Positions 9,626 to 18,065 of a stretch of DNA of 64,000 bases are shown in pieces. The stretch is from an uncultured Hoeflea sp. (GTDB lineage Bacteria; Pseudomonadota; Alphaproteobacteria; Rhizobiales; Rhizobiaceae). The position numbers were made by a program, and so were the translations under genes. Below the pieces are notes generated by a model that saw nothing but the letters and a program-made list of their open reading frames with translations, had not been told where the DNA came from and ran no database searches. Positions within the stretch are counted from its first letter, which is position 1; every line of letters begins with the position of its first letter. The stretch lies in assembly GCF_947501405.1 (NCBI RefSeq), contig NZ_CANMVK010000001.1, positions 434,001-498,000 on the forward strand. Direction: 5' to 3'.

Positions 9626-10201
9626 TCACTGTTGCGGCGTCAGCCCTTCGAGCAAGGCATCCAGTGCCGTCTCGATATCGTCGCGCGGTGCGCCATTGGC
9701 GATCTGCAGCGCGGCGCGGTCAAAGGCCGCGTCCAGAAGTGCGGTCAGGGCCGCGACCGGCAGCGGCCTGAACTCGCCTGAGGCGATGGCGTATTCGATG
9801 CCCTCCTGAAGGGTTTCGCTGGCGCTTTGATCGTTGATGTGCCGAATCGCGTCATGGCCGAGGGCGGCGGGGCCGTCAATCAGCACCAGCCGGACCCGGC
9901 CCTTGTCCCGCATGGTGTCGAGATAGGCCCTGGCGCCGCGTTTGAGGGCGGCCAGGGCGGTTTTGGGGTTCGCTGTGGCGTCGCGGATTGCCACGGCAAT
10001 ATCTGCGCATTCCTTTTCGACAACGGCGCGGTAGATCGCCTTCTTGTCCTCAAAGTGATGATAGAGCGCCCCGCGGGTAACCCCGGCAGCCTTGACCAGC
10101 TCCGGCGTGCCGGTTTCCGCATAGCCCTTTTCCACAAACAGCGCCCGCGCCGCGGTGAGCAGTGCCGTGCGGGTATAGGCGGATCTGTCTTCATTCGACA
10201 T
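9626..10201 (-). CDS. TetR/AcrR-family transcriptional repressor
   Basis: A 191-residue repressor. The N-terminal helix-turn-helix is typical: TALLTAARALFVEKGYAETGTPELVKAAGVTRGALYHHFEDKKAIYRAVV. The C-terminal ligand domain is all-helical. The ATG at 10201 (MSNEDRSAY) is preferred because the alternative ATG at 10219 lies inside an operator palindrome, although neither has a strong Shine-Dalgarno. It is divergent from a VOC-domain gene, with two inverted repeats between them. The simplest reading is that it represses itself and its neighbour in response to a small, possibly electrophilic, ligand. The ligand is unknown. Confidence 0.9.
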   Translation of the reverse strand: MSNEDRSAYTRTALLTAARALFVEKGYAETGTPELVKAAGVTRGALYHHFEDKKAIYRAVVEKECADIAVAIRDATANPKTALAALKRGARAYLDTMRDKGRVRLVLIDGPAALGHDAIRHINDQSASETLQEGIEYAIASGEFRPLPVAALTALLDAAFDRAALQIANGAPRDDIETALDALLEGLTPQQ

Positions 10202-10216
10202 TCTGGTCTTGATATT

Positions 10217-10235
10217 CATACAAACAGCCTGTATG
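10217..10235. promoter_or_regulatory. TetR operator candidate 1 (inverted repeat)
   Basis: CATACA-N7-TGTATG, a perfect 6-bp dyad between the divergent tetR and VOC genes. It carries the same half-sites as the second site 14 bp away. The spacing and half-sites are typical of TetR-family operators. It overlaps the upstream alternative start of tetR. Confidence 0.75.
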
Positions 10236-10248
10236 TAAATTTCACATG

Positions 10249-10263
10249 CATACAGATTGTATG
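10249..10263. promoter_or_regulatory. TetR operator candidate 2 (inverted repeat)
   Basis: CATACAGATTGTATG is a perfect 6-3-6 palindrome, 25 bp before the VOC gene start. It probably overlaps that gene's promoter and so would let the TetR protein block it. Confidence 0.75.
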
Positions 10264-10288
10264 TTATGAACCATGAGAGGAGCAAGCC

Positions 10289-10711
10289 ATGAAATCCACA
10301 AATTACTATCCGGTCGTCATCACCCCCGAGGTTGCGAAAACCGCGGCCTTCTACACCGAGCATCTGGGGTTCAAACCGTCGTTTGAAGCGGATTGGTATG
10401 TGCATCTGCAGTCGGTCGAGGATCCATCGGTCAATCTGGCGATCCTGGAGGAAGGGCATCCGACGATTCCCGAGAGCGATGCCGGTGCGCCCCGGCTGAT
10501 CCTGAATTTCGAAGTCGAAGATGTGGACGCGGTTTTCGCACGGGCGCAGCGGGAAGGCTGGGCAATTTTAAAGCCGCTCTGCGATGAGGCGTTCGGGCAA
10601 CGGCATTTCATCGCTCGCGACCCTTCGGGCACAATGGTCGACGTGATCACGCCGATCCCGCCATCGGCGGAGTTTGCTGCGCAGTACCGGGATGATGCCT
10701 TGCCGCAATAA
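10289..10711 (+). CDS. VOC-superfamily protein (glyoxalase/bleomycin-resistance fold)
   Basis: A 140-residue single VOC-type domain made of two beta-alpha-beta-beta-beta units: YYPVVITPEVAKTAAFYTEHLGF near the N-terminus, and LNFEVEDVDAVFARAQREGW then FIARDPSGTMVDVIT near the C-terminus. AGAGGAGCAAGCC lies just before the ATG. Members include glyoxalases, fosfomycin or bleomycin resistance proteins and dioxygenases. Nothing here pins down the reaction. Control by the divergent TetR is likely, given the two operators upstream. Confidence 0.88.
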   Translation: MKSTNYYPVVITPEVAKTAAFYTEHLGFKPSFEADWYVHLQSVEDPSVNLAILEEGHPTIPESDAGAPRLILNFEVEDVDAVFARAQREGWAILKPLCDEAFGQRHFIARDPSGTMVDVITPIPPSAEFAAQYRDDALPQ

Positions 10712-10721
10712 GCTGCGGACG

Positions 10722-10755
10722 CGCGCGCAACGGGCGATCTTCGGCGTTGCGCGCG
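10722..10755 (+). terminator. possible terminator hairpin after the VOC gene
   Basis: A perfect 10-bp stem, CGCGCGCAAC with GTTGCGCGCG, and a 14-nt loop begins 11 bp after the VOC stop codon. There is no U-tract after it, so a terminator function is only possible. Confidence 0.4.
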
Positions 10756-10805
10756 TGCCGGTCCCTTGGCCCAGAAGACCACCGGGTCGAAGCCGCCCTT
10801 AGGCC

Positions 10806-11687
10806 ATGCTAATATGGCTCATGGCTTCATGGTTTGACCAAGGTCTGGCAAGGCTTGCACTGTTGGCCGCATTGGTCGTCGGATCGGCGCTGGCTTTGCC
10901 GGCGATCACAGAGGCCCGCGAACCGGTGGATGTGACACTTGTTCTGGCGGTCGATGTGTCGCGCTCCATGTCGGCGCGCGAGCTTCGCATTCAGCGCGAC
11001 GGCTATGCCGCAGCCCTTGCACATCCGGATTTCCTGAGCGCGGTCCAGATGGGCGCCTATGGCCGGGTCGCTATCACCATGTTCGAGTGGGCGGGGACAG
11101 GGTTCGTGCGCCAGGTCTTCGACTGGACGCTGGTTGAAAACAGGGCGGATGTGCAGCGATTGTCGGAGATCATCGGCCGGTCTGATCCGGTGCCACAGCG
11201 CCGCACCTCGATTTCGGGGGCGATTGCCCATGGACTGGCCCGCCTGGAGGCGTCGCCGTTCGCGGGGTTTCGACAAGTCATCGACATCTCGGGAGACGGG
11301 CCCAACAACCAGGGCGGCGCGGTGCTGGAAGCACGAGCCCGGGCGCTTGAGAGAAAGGTGATCATCAACGGCCTGCCAATGATGACCCGCGAAGGCCCGG
11401 GCCGCGGTTTCAACATCGCGGATCTGGATGTTTACTACGCCAATTGTGTCATCGGCGGGCCGGGCAGCTTTCTGGTTCCGGTCACCCGCTGGGAGCAATT
11501 CCCAGAAGCCATACGCCGCAAACTCATTCTGGAGATCGGCGGAATGACGCCGCCGCGCCTGCGTATCATCAGGACGCAGGCACTCGAGACCCGGCCTTTA
11601 CCCAATCCCGACGGCTCTTACGATTGTCTCATCGGTGAAAAGATCTGGGAGCAGCGGCAATGGATGTTTGACGACCGTTTGCCGTAG
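10806..11687 (+). CDS. DUF1194 / von Willebrand factor A-like secreted protein
   Basis: A 293-residue protein. An N-terminal signal or anchor segment (about residues 14-37, LARLALLAALVVGSALALPA) is followed by a vWA-like fold. It carries the metal-ion-dependent adhesion motif LAVDVSRSMS (DxSxS) and a downstream DISGDGPNN. Matches to DUF1194 in alphaproteobacteria have this length and layout. vWA domains bind protein partners through a Mg2+ ion; a periplasmic assembly or chaperone role is possible but unproven. Met codons at 10806 and 10821 are both possible starts. Confidence 0.85.
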   Translation: MLIWLMASWFDQGLARLALLAALVVGSALALPAITEAREPVDVTLVLAVDVSRSMSARELRIQRDGYAAALAHPDFLSAVQMGAYGRVAITMFEWAGTGFVRQVFDWTLVENRADVQRLSEIIGRSDPVPQRRTSISGAIAHGLARLEASPFAGFRQVIDISGDGPNNQGGAVLEARARALERKVIINGLPMMTREGPGRGFNIADLDVYYANCVIGGPGSFLVPVTRWEQFPEAIRRKLILEIGGMTPPRLRIIRTQALETRPLPNPDGSYDCLIGEKIWEQRQWMFDDRLP

Positions 11688-11844
11688 AGGAGTCCGGGGC
11701 GCCGCTACGTCACATTGGGTTTTTGCGGCCCACGGAATCGGATGAAACCGTTGCCGGATTTGCAAGACTTGTTTTGCGTTAACGGAATGGAAAAGCGCGC
11801 CGCAGCATAGTCGGCCAATCAATCTCAATCGCCGGATATTTCCT

Positions 11845-13179
11845 GTGCCATTTCGAATTCAAGACAACCGATCAGGACTCGCGACAGGGTTCGAAGGCCT
11901 CGAAATCCTGCTGGTCGAAGATTCGCGAACCTACACGGCCGCACTCAAGCAGCGGCTTGAGGGCGGTTTCGGCATGCGGGTGACGGCCTGCAGCACGCTT
12001 GAACAGGTGCAATCGACGCTTGAGGATATGCCCCGTCGCTTCGCTCTCTCGCTGATCGATCTTAATCTTCCTGGTGCCCCCGCGGGCGAAGCGCTGGACC
12101 TGATTTTGGGCCAATCGATCCCGGCGATCGTGTTTACCGCGACGTTTTCGGATTTGCGGCGCAAGCAGATTCTGACCAAACATGTTGCCGACTATGTCTT
12201 GAAAGACGGCACCGATGCGATCGACAATCTGGTCAAGGCCTCTGCCCGAATCCTGTCCAATCGCGGCGCGCATGTGCTGGTGGTCGATGATTCGATGACC
12301 ATGCGGGAGATGCTCAGCGAACAGCTGATGCGCCAGCTCTACCGGGTCACCCAGGTCGACAGCGGCGATGCTGCGCTGGAGACGCTGGAATCGAACAATG
12401 AATTTGATCTTGCGGTGATCAATTATTTGATGCCGGAGATGAACGGGCTGGTGCTGGTGGAGGAAATCCGGCGGCGGCGCGAGTATGACCGGATGCGGAT
12501 CATCGGGCTCTCATCGCTGGAAGACCGCTCGCTCACAGCACGCTTTCTGCGCGCCGGAGCCAATGATTTCCTGCACCAGCCGGTGGTGATCGATGAATTC
12601 CGCTGGCGTGTCGCCCAGAACATCCAGACCACCAATCAGGTGCGGCAATTGCGCGAACTGGCCGCGCGGGACTATCTGACCGGGTTGTTCAACCGGCGGC
12701 ATTTTTTCGAAACCGGGCCGAGGCGGGTGGCGCAGGCGCAAAAGCAAGGGCAGCCGCAATCCATGGCGGTGATTGACATTGATCATTTCAAGCGCCTCAA
12801 CGACACCTATGGCCATGAAATCGGCGATGTGGTGCTCAAGGCGGTGGCGAATCAATTGCGCGAGCTGTGCGGCAAGGATCATCTGCTGGCCCGGCTTGGC
12901 GGCGAAGAGTTCGGCATCCTGATCTCGGGGCGCAGTTTTGCCGAAGCGCGGTACTTCTGCGAGGTGGTCAGGTCCGCGGTAGAGCTGATGCCAATCACCA
13001 CCGACGATGGCGTGCTCAAGGTGACGATCTCCATCGGGCTTGCGGATGTCGCGGCCCGGGAGACCTTCGACAATTATCTCAACGCCGCCGACCAGTTTCT
13101 CTACATGGCCAAGCATGCGGGCCGTAACCGGGTGTTTTCGGAAGCCGACATCGTCGCGAAAGTCGCCGGCGCCGCCTAA
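11845..13179 (+). CDS. PleD-like response regulator: REC, pseudo-REC, GGDEF diguanylate cyclase
   Basis: A 444-residue protein with a GTG start. REC1 (about 20-140) has the acidic pair VEDS, the phospho-acceptor in LIDLNLP, a Thr in FTAT and a Lys in YVLKDG, so it can probably be phosphorylated. REC2 (about 148-265) keeps VVDDS but has Asn in VINYLMPEMNG where the acceptor Asp should be, and Gln in FLHQPV in place of the usual Lys. It is therefore a pseudo-receiver. The GGDEF domain (about 275-435) has DYLTGLFNRR, DIDHFKRLND and the active-site RLGGEEFGIL, so it should make c-di-GMP. No RxxD inhibitory site is found at the expected spot before GGEEF. Confidence 0.92.
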   Translation: MPFRIQDNRSGLATGFEGLEILLVEDSRTYTAALKQRLEGGFGMRVTACSTLEQVQSTLEDMPRRFALSLIDLNLPGAPAGEALDLILGQSIPAIVFTATFSDLRRKQILTKHVADYVLKDGTDAIDNLVKASARILSNRGAHVLVVDDSMTMREMLSEQLMRQLYRVTQVDSGDAALETLESNNEFDLAVINYLMPEMNGLVLVEEIRRRREYDRMRIIGLSSLEDRSLTARFLRAGANDFLHQPVVIDEFRWRVAQNIQTTNQVRQLRELAARDYLTGLFNRRHFFETGPRRVAQAQKQGQPQSMAVIDIDHFKRLNDTYGHEIGDVVLKAVANQLRELCGKDHLLARLGGEEFGILISGRSFAEARYFCEVVRSAVELMPITTDDGVLKVTISIGLADVAARETFDNYLNAADQFLYMAKHAGRNRVFSEADIVAKVAGAA

Positions 13180-13201
13180 GGCGTTGCCGCAAGGCCGGCG
13201 T

Positions 13202-13220
13202 GGCCTGGTTCATCCAGGCC
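13202..13220. terminator. possible bidirectional hairpin between convergent genes
   Basis: GGCCTGG-TTCAT-CCAGGCC is a perfect 7-bp stem in the short gap between the convergent pleD-like and glxA-like genes. It has no U-tract on either side, so the role is only suggested by position. Confidence 0.35.
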
Positions 13221-13235
13221 TGTGTGGACCTAAGG

Positions 13236-14237
13236 TTATGCCGCGCTCAGATATTGCTTGCGGTCGGCGCGCTCCTGCTGCGGCGAGCGGTTGTAGAGCT
13301 CCCGGTAGCATTTGGAAAAGTGCGAGGCGGAGACAAAGCCGCAGGCGACGGCCACTTCCACCACCGGCATCGGCGACTGGATGAGCAAATGGCGGGCCCG
13401 GTCGAGCCGGATTTCAAGATAGTAACGGGCCGGCGACCGCCCCATTTCCTGGCGAAACAGGCGCTCGATCTGACGTCGCGACAGGCCGGCATCATCGGCG
13501 ATCTCGATCAGCGACAAAGGTTCGGAGAGATTGGCTTCCATCAGTTCGATGATCGAGAGCACCTTGGCGTTTTGGACACCCAGGCGCGCGCGCAGCGGCA
13601 GCCGCTGGCGGTCATGGGCATTGCGGACCCGGTCGGTCAGCGCCATTTCACAAATACGGTTGACGAGTGATTCGTCGTGATCCTCGCCGATCAGGCTGAG
13701 CATCATGTCGAGCGCCGCAGTACCGCCCGCGCAGGTGTGGATTGTGCCGTCAATTTCGTAGAGATCGGCGAATACATTGGCCTTGGGGAAGGCTTCGGCG
13801 AAACCGGGCAGGTTTTCCCAGTGAATGGCGCAGCGCCGGCCTGACAGCAGCCCGGCCATCGCCAGAATATGAGCACCGGTGCAGAGCCCGCCCACGGCCA
13901 CGCCGCGATTGTGCTCTTCGCGCAGCCAGGCAAGCACAGATTTGTTGTTGAACCGCTCGATATTGGCGCCGGAGCAGACAAACACCATGGTTGGGCGGCT
14001 TTCGCCCGACAGGTTGCGGCGCTCGTCGAACAAGGAGGTGTTGACGGCGACCTCGACATCGTTGGAACCCGTTACCGGTCCGCCGTCATGGGAGGCGAGG
14101 CGCCATTTGTAGCACTCGTAGCCCAGCATCCGGTTGGCTAGCCGCAAGGGCTCGACCGCCATGGCAAAGGCGATCATCGAGAAATCCGGCACAAGAAAAA
14201 AGACAATCGAGCGTTTTGGTGTGTTGTGTGAGGGCAT
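13236..14237 (-). CDS. GlxA-family transcriptional regulator (DJ-1/PfpI-like domain plus AraC HTH)
   Basis: A 333-residue protein from the ATG at 14237 (MPSHNTPKRS), which has AGGGA about 9 nt upstream; upstream in-frame Met codons at 14273 and 14339 are less supported. Residues 10-190 form a class-I glutamine-amidotransferase-like sensor domain (VFFLVPDFSMIAFAMAVEPL, VGGLCTGAHILAMAGLL). Residues 225-325 are the AraC double HTH (IADDAGLSRRQIERLFRQE, VAVACGFVSASHFSKCYR). GbdR, the glycine-betaine catabolism activator of Pseudomonas, belongs to this family. Control of the methylamine genes here is a reasonable inference, not shown. The transcript converges on the pleD-like gene. Confidence 0.9.
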   Translation of the reverse strand: MPSHNTPKRSIVFFLVPDFSMIAFAMAVEPLRLANRMLGYECYKWRLASHDGGPVTGSNDVEVAVNTSLFDERRNLSGESRPTMVFVCSGANIERFNNKSVLAWLREEHNRGVAVGGLCTGAHILAMAGLLSGRRCAIHWENLPGFAEAFPKANVFADLYEIDGTIHTCAGGTAALDMMLSLIGEDHDESLVNRICEMALTDRVRNAHDRQRLPLRARLGVQNAKVLSIIELMEANLSEPLSLIEIADDAGLSRRQIERLFRQEMGRSPARYYLEIRLDRARHLLIQSPMPVVEVAVACGFVSASHFSKCYRELYNRSPQQERADRKQYLSAA

Positions 14238-14353
14238 GCCCAAATCCCTATGCGCGCCCCGTGAGGGGACCATGCCGCGATCAAGCCACAAGATATGCAT
14301 CTTGCTGCTATCAGACAAATGAAATTTTACTCGCGGCATGGGAGATCGTGATG

Positions 14354-14554
14354 TTACACGATCGGGCGGGCATGCAGGTCATCGGGATCGCGATGCACAA
14401 CCCTGGTCGTGGCGCTGCGGGCATCGGGGGCGGGCCAGCCAATGTCCTTGCGCAGCTCAACCGGCAAGCCGGAAAGCATGCTTTGCAATTGACGGCGATC
14501 GCGGTTGGCGCGCCACTTGCGGGCCTGACGTGCGAAATCAGCAAATCCGAACAT
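14354..14554 (-). CDS. small DUF1127 protein
   Basis: A 66-residue protein starting at the ATG at 14554, with an excellent Shine-Dalgarno (AAGGAGA, about 8 nt upstream). The Arg/Lys-rich body with RRQLQSMLSGLPVELRKDIGWP is the DUF1127 signature. In Agrobacterium and Brucella, DUF1127 proteins are linked to RNA turnover, phosphate metabolism and LysR-controlled stress circuits. It is divergent from a LysR gene, with a palindrome in the shared promoter region, so regulation by that LysR protein is likely. Confidence 0.82.
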   Translation of the reverse strand: MFGFADFARQARKWRANRDRRQLQSMLSGLPVELRKDIGWPAPDARSATTRVVHRDPDDLHARPIV

Positions 14555-14622
14555 GATCGTGTCTCCTTGGCGTTTGGTTGACCAGCCTTGCTGGATTGAC
14601 AACAGCATCGCGCACAGGCATC

Positions 14623-14643
14623 ATTCAATCAAACGAAATGAAT
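14623..14643. promoter_or_regulatory. LysR-type operator (ATTCA-N11-TGAAT)
   Basis: A perfect 5-bp dyad with an 11-nt spacer, matching the T-N11-A rule of LysR-type regulators. It sits between the DUF1127 gene (start 14554) and lysR (start 14674), where a divergent activator/autorepressor site is expected. Confidence 0.7.
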
Positions 14644-14673
14644 TGACCTTATTGATCAACAGAATTGAACGAT

Positions 14674-15579
14674 ATGAATGCACCACTCAATCATCCTCCC
14701 GCACTTCTGGATCCCGAGATCCTGCGCGGGTTTGTCGCCATTGCCGAAACCGGCAGTTTCACTGCGGCGGCGGCGCGGGTGTTCCGCACACCCTCAGCGG
14801 TGTCGATGCAGATCAAGCGGCTTGAGGAACAGCTTGGGGTTCAGGTGTTTTTGCGCGATGCCCGCAATGTCTCTCTGACCCAGGACGGCGAGGTGCTGTT
14901 GGGCTATGCGCGGCGGTTGATTGCACTCAACCGGGAGACAATTTCGCGCTTTGTCTGTTCGGACGTTGCGGGGGTGGTGCGGATTGGCTCACCATCAGAC
15001 TATGGCGAGGCGGTGCTGCCGGGCGTGCTCAAGGCGTTTGCGCGCTCTCATCCCGCGGTCGCCGTCAATGTGGTGGTCGACCAGTCCTCCAATCTGATCA
15101 AGCGGTTCGGGTCCGGGCATGTCGACATCGCGCTGGTCAGTTGCATGGCGGGCATGGATGCCAAGCCCGAAGAGGTGGTCATGCGCGACGAAATCGTCTG
15201 GGCCGGCGCCAAGGGCGGGCAGAGCTATCTTTGTGATCCGCTGCCGGTGTCGATGTGGGACGAGGGTTGCGTGTGGCGCGAGTCAGCGCTGTCGGCGCTG
15301 GAGCAGGTTGACCGGGCCTATCGCGTCGCCTTCATGACCTCGCATTCGGCCGGTCAGCTCGCGGCCATACAGGCGGACCTCGCGATCGCCCCCATGGGCC
15401 GCAGTTTCCTAAATGACAACGTACAGGTGCTTGGCGAGGACTGCGGTTTGCCGTGTCCGGGCCAGTATGAACTGGTGTTGAAGGTGGCGGCCAATCCGTC
15501 GCCGCAGATCGAGGCGGTGGCCGAACATTTCCGCGCGGCCTTCGAGCGCTTCCGGCAAACCGGCTCGTTCGACCTCTAG
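14674..15579 (+). CDS. LysR-family transcriptional regulator
   Basis: A 301-residue protein from the ATG at 14674; an in-frame TTG at 14665 is less likely. The N-terminal winged HTH reads LRGFVAIAETGSFTAAAARVFRTPSAVSMQIKRLEEQLG, followed by the linker helix and a two-lobed effector domain (VRIGSPSDYGEAVLPGVLKAF). It is divergent from a DUF1127 gene. That arrangement recalls Brucella VtlR, a LysR regulator that controls small DUF1127 proteins and an AbcR sRNA. Orthology to VtlR/LsrB is not established here. Confidence 0.9.
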   Translation: MNAPLNHPPALLDPEILRGFVAIAETGSFTAAAARVFRTPSAVSMQIKRLEEQLGVQVFLRDARNVSLTQDGEVLLGYARRLIALNRETISRFVCSDVAGVVRIGSPSDYGEAVLPGVLKAFARSHPAVAVNVVVDQSSNLIKRFGSGHVDIALVSCMAGMDAKPEEVVMRDEIVWAGAKGGQSYLCDPLPVSMWDEGCVWRESALSALEQVDRAYRVAFMTSHSAGQLAAIQADLAIAPMGRSFLNDNVQVLGEDCGLPCPGQYELVLKVAANPSPQIEAVAEHFRAAFERFRQTGSFDL

Positions 15580-15818
15580 CAACTGGCTTGCCATCGAATG
15601 AACGTCGGTTGATCGGGGTGTTGAGCGCCGGCAGACCTTTGGGACAGAATAGGGAGATGACAAACACATCCTTCACGGCCCGCATTGATGGTCGGCCTCG
15701 TTCAAGCGCAAATACTGGAGGACAAAACGCGCCTTTGCCTGATGTCAGCTGATGACCAATGACACGGAGATCGGCAGGCCGCGCCGCAATTGCATCCGGC
15801 CCTCGTGATGCCACGCGT

Positions 15819-16535
15819 TCAGTCTGAACCCAGCACGGCGGCGAGGCCGGCCATATCTTGCGCGCAGATATCCCAATTTCCGGACGCAGAAAGATCGGTG
15901 GTCTGGCCGGGTCCGTACTCGCTCGGCCGGGGGAAGAACCCGGTTTTCAGACCGGCCGCTGCCGCTGCTTCAAGATCGTCATTATGTGCGGCCACCATCA
16001 TGACTTCGTGTGGATCGAACCCGAGCGCTGCGCAGGAGGCCAGATAGACTTGCCGTTGCGGCTTGTAATCGCGGGCGATGTCCGCCCCAACAATGGCGTC
16101 CCACGGCAAGCCGGCGAATTTCGCAAGCCGCGCCATCAGCGCAATCGAGCCATTGGAGCAGGGGGCGATCAGGAAGCGCTGTCTGAGAGCTTTAAGCGAT
16201 GCCCCGCTGTCGGGCCAGGGCGGCAGCCTTTCCCAGGCATGATTGAGTGTGTCACGTTCACTGGCTGTGAGATGTGCTGAAAGCCCGGTCTTTTCAAGCA
16301 CGCGATCAAGATTTTCGCGGTGCAGAATGTCGAGTGACACGTAGCCGCGGCCGCCTGTGCGGATCCGTTCCATGGCCGGCTGGTATTCCCCGCGCCACAG
16401 ATCGGCGAAGGCGAACGGATCGAAGTCGATCTGCTTGCGCTGGAAGACTTGCGAACAGGCAACTGTAACACCGCCGCGCCAATCGACCACGGTGCCGAAC
16501 ACATCGAAGATCATGGCTTTGATCTCTGCCGTCAT
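15819..16535 (-). CDS. HAD-superfamily hydrolase, type II (S)-2-haloacid dehalogenase-like
   Basis: A 238-residue protein from the ATG at 16535 (MTAEIKAMIFD). HAD motif I is IFDVFGTVVDWR: nucleophile Asp, with the second Asp replaced as in haloacid dehalogenases. Motif II is APCSNGS, motif III has K in DYKPQRQVYLA, and motif IV is MVAAHNDDLEAAAAAGL. L-2-haloacid dehalogenases hydrolyse 2-haloalkanoates to hydroxyacids. Many genomic members act on unknown substrates. It starts 31 bp after the MFS gene on the same strand, so they probably share a transcript. Confidence 0.85.
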   Translation of the reverse strand: MTAEIKAMIFDVFGTVVDWRGGVTVACSQVFQRKQIDFDPFAFADLWRGEYQPAMERIRTGGRGYVSLDILHRENLDRVLEKTGLSAHLTASERDTLNHAWERLPPWPDSGASLKALRQRFLIAPCSNGSIALMARLAKFAGLPWDAIVGADIARDYKPQRQVYLASCAALGFDPHEVMMVAAHNDDLEAAAAAGLKTGFFPRPSEYGPGQTTDLSASGNWDICAQDMAGLAAVLGSD

Positions 16536-16566
16536 CGGGGGAGCCTCGCAACCACCCGGCGCACCG

Positions 16567-17751
16567 TCAAGTGGGATCGGCGGGCTTGCGGCGTCTGCGC
16601 AGTCGCGCAAGCGCGAGATGGGTGATGATCGCCGCGCTGTAGCTCGCTATCAGAAACAGCGGCAATCCGACACCATAGCCCAGCGACAGGATGGCAAGCG
16701 CCAAAGGGGTGCCGATGCCGTTACCGATATTGCCTGTCTGGGCAATCCCGCCATTGGCCAGCGCACGTTCGGGCAGTCCGGGGTTGAGTTGAGGGACGGC
16801 CGCGAAACTCGCGCCCTGAACCAGGCCGAGGGCCGCGAACAGGGCGATCGCCAGCCAGGCGTTGACGCCGAAGAAAAGCAGTGACAGGGCCAGCAAGATG
16901 GCCAGGCAGAAGCCTAAAATGATGACGGTGACAGCGGAAACATGGCGCAAAAGCCAGGTGCCGAGCGTGATCGAGGAGGCAATGCTGGCAAGCGGCATGC
17001 TGGCGGTCACCAAGGCGCGTTGCGACGGGTCGACCATCGACGGAAGCAAGGCCAGCAGCGACACGAATGTGAGGGTGTAAAACATCCAGCCCAACGCAGG
17101 TGCTGCGATAAAAGGGGAGGCGTAGACCGTGACGTGGCGGCGGGCGATACCGCCCAGCGAAGGCCAGGCAGGCGCAGCGCGCCGGTCCTGGGCGGGCAAG
17201 ACAAAGGCCAGCAGAAGGGCAAAGGCTGCCATGTAGAGAGAATGCGCGCCCGCCAGCGCACCGAGGCCGTAGGCCTCGATCAGGGGCGGCGCGCCTATCG
17301 CCACGCCTGCGAAGGCCACGCCGAAGAATGTGCCCCAAAGGGTAAGTGCCGCGCCCTGATGCTTTGGCGGCGCGATCTGCGCAATCAGCGTTGGCGCCGA
17401 GACGACGATGGCCAGATGCGACAGGCCCTCGACAAACCGGCTCAGCAGCAGCGGTTCGAACCCGGGCAGCGTTGCCTGCCAGGCCGAAATCGCAGCACCC
17501 AGTGCCAGGCCGATCAACAGCAAGCGGCGCAGTCCGATCTGAATGGCGATGACACCCGCCACCATGCCGAGCGCCATGCCGACGAAGGAAATCAGCGAGA
17601 CCAGATAGCCCGATGCGGCGCCGGTCTCGCCGTAATGGGCCTGAAGTTCGGGGAAGATCACCACGATCTTGGCGAATTGTGCAGCGGCACCCAGGCCTGC
17701 GGCCCAAAGCGCCAGAACCAGAAACAGCGGAGATTTGAAAAGACCGGTCAC
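16567..17751 (-). CDS. MFS transporter
   Basis: A 394-residue protein with about 12 hydrophobic segments and a basic C-terminal tail (LARLRRRRK). After TM2 comes the short basic IQIGLRRLLLIG loop, in the place of the usual MFS motif A. It is probably an inner-membrane exporter or importer of a small molecule; the substrate is unknown. It precedes the HAD hydrolase in what appears to be a two-gene operon, so the hydrolase substrate may be what is transported. Confidence 0.85.
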   Translation of the reverse strand: MTGLFKSPLFLVLALWAAGLGAAAQFAKIVVIFPELQAHYGETGAASGYLVSLISFVGMALGMVAGVIAIQIGLRRLLLIGLALGAAISAWQATLPGFEPLLLSRFVEGLSHLAIVVSAPTLIAQIAPPKHQGAALTLWGTFFGVAFAGVAIGAPPLIEAYGLGALAGAHSLYMAAFALLLAFVLPAQDRRAAPAWPSLGGIARRHVTVYASPFIAAPALGWMFYTLTFVSLLALLPSMVDPSQRALVTASMPLASIASSITLGTWLLRHVSAVTVIILGFCLAILLALSLLFFGVNAWLAIALFAALGLVQGASFAAVPQLNPGLPERALANGGIAQTGNIGNGIGTPLALAILSLGYGVGLPLFLIASYSAAIITHLALARLRRRRKPADPT

Positions 17752-17846
17752 TGCTCAGCCGTAATGGCATCTCTGAGTCGGGTAAAGAACAGAATTGCTT
17801 GCGGGTGAAGCAAATGCATGTTCCGCGGGCAATCCGAAATGGACTG

Positions 17847-18065
17847 TCAGCCGGGGTCAGGCGAGCAGCACCCGTCACCTTGCTGAATGGGCGGGCAGGC
17901 AACGCTGCCATAGGAACAGTACACGCAACAATCACCTGGAAGCGGCTTGAGCAGGACGCCGCAACCTTTGCAATCATAGAACCATTGGCAGGCGTCAACC
18001 GGCATGGTTTCCAGCTCGGTATGGCCGCACTCGGGACAGGTGATTTCGGAGTGAAGCATGGTCAT
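17847..18065 (-). CDS. GDCCVxC-domain protein, cysteine form, partner of MerF
   Basis: A 72-residue Cys-rich protein. It has two zinc-ribbon-like pairs (CPECGH, CKGCG), then the family signature GDCCVYCSYGSVACPPIQ and a terminal CC. Family members occur beside merF and merT, and some are selenoproteins; here Cys codons are used. Its ATG overlaps the merF TGA (ATGA at 18062-18065), so translation is coupled. It probably handles mercury or another soft metal that MerF brings across the membrane. Confidence 0.82.
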   Translation of the reverse strand: MTMLHSEITCPECGHTELETMPVDACQWFYDCKGCGVLLKPLPGDCCVYCSYGSVACPPIQQGDGCCSPDPG

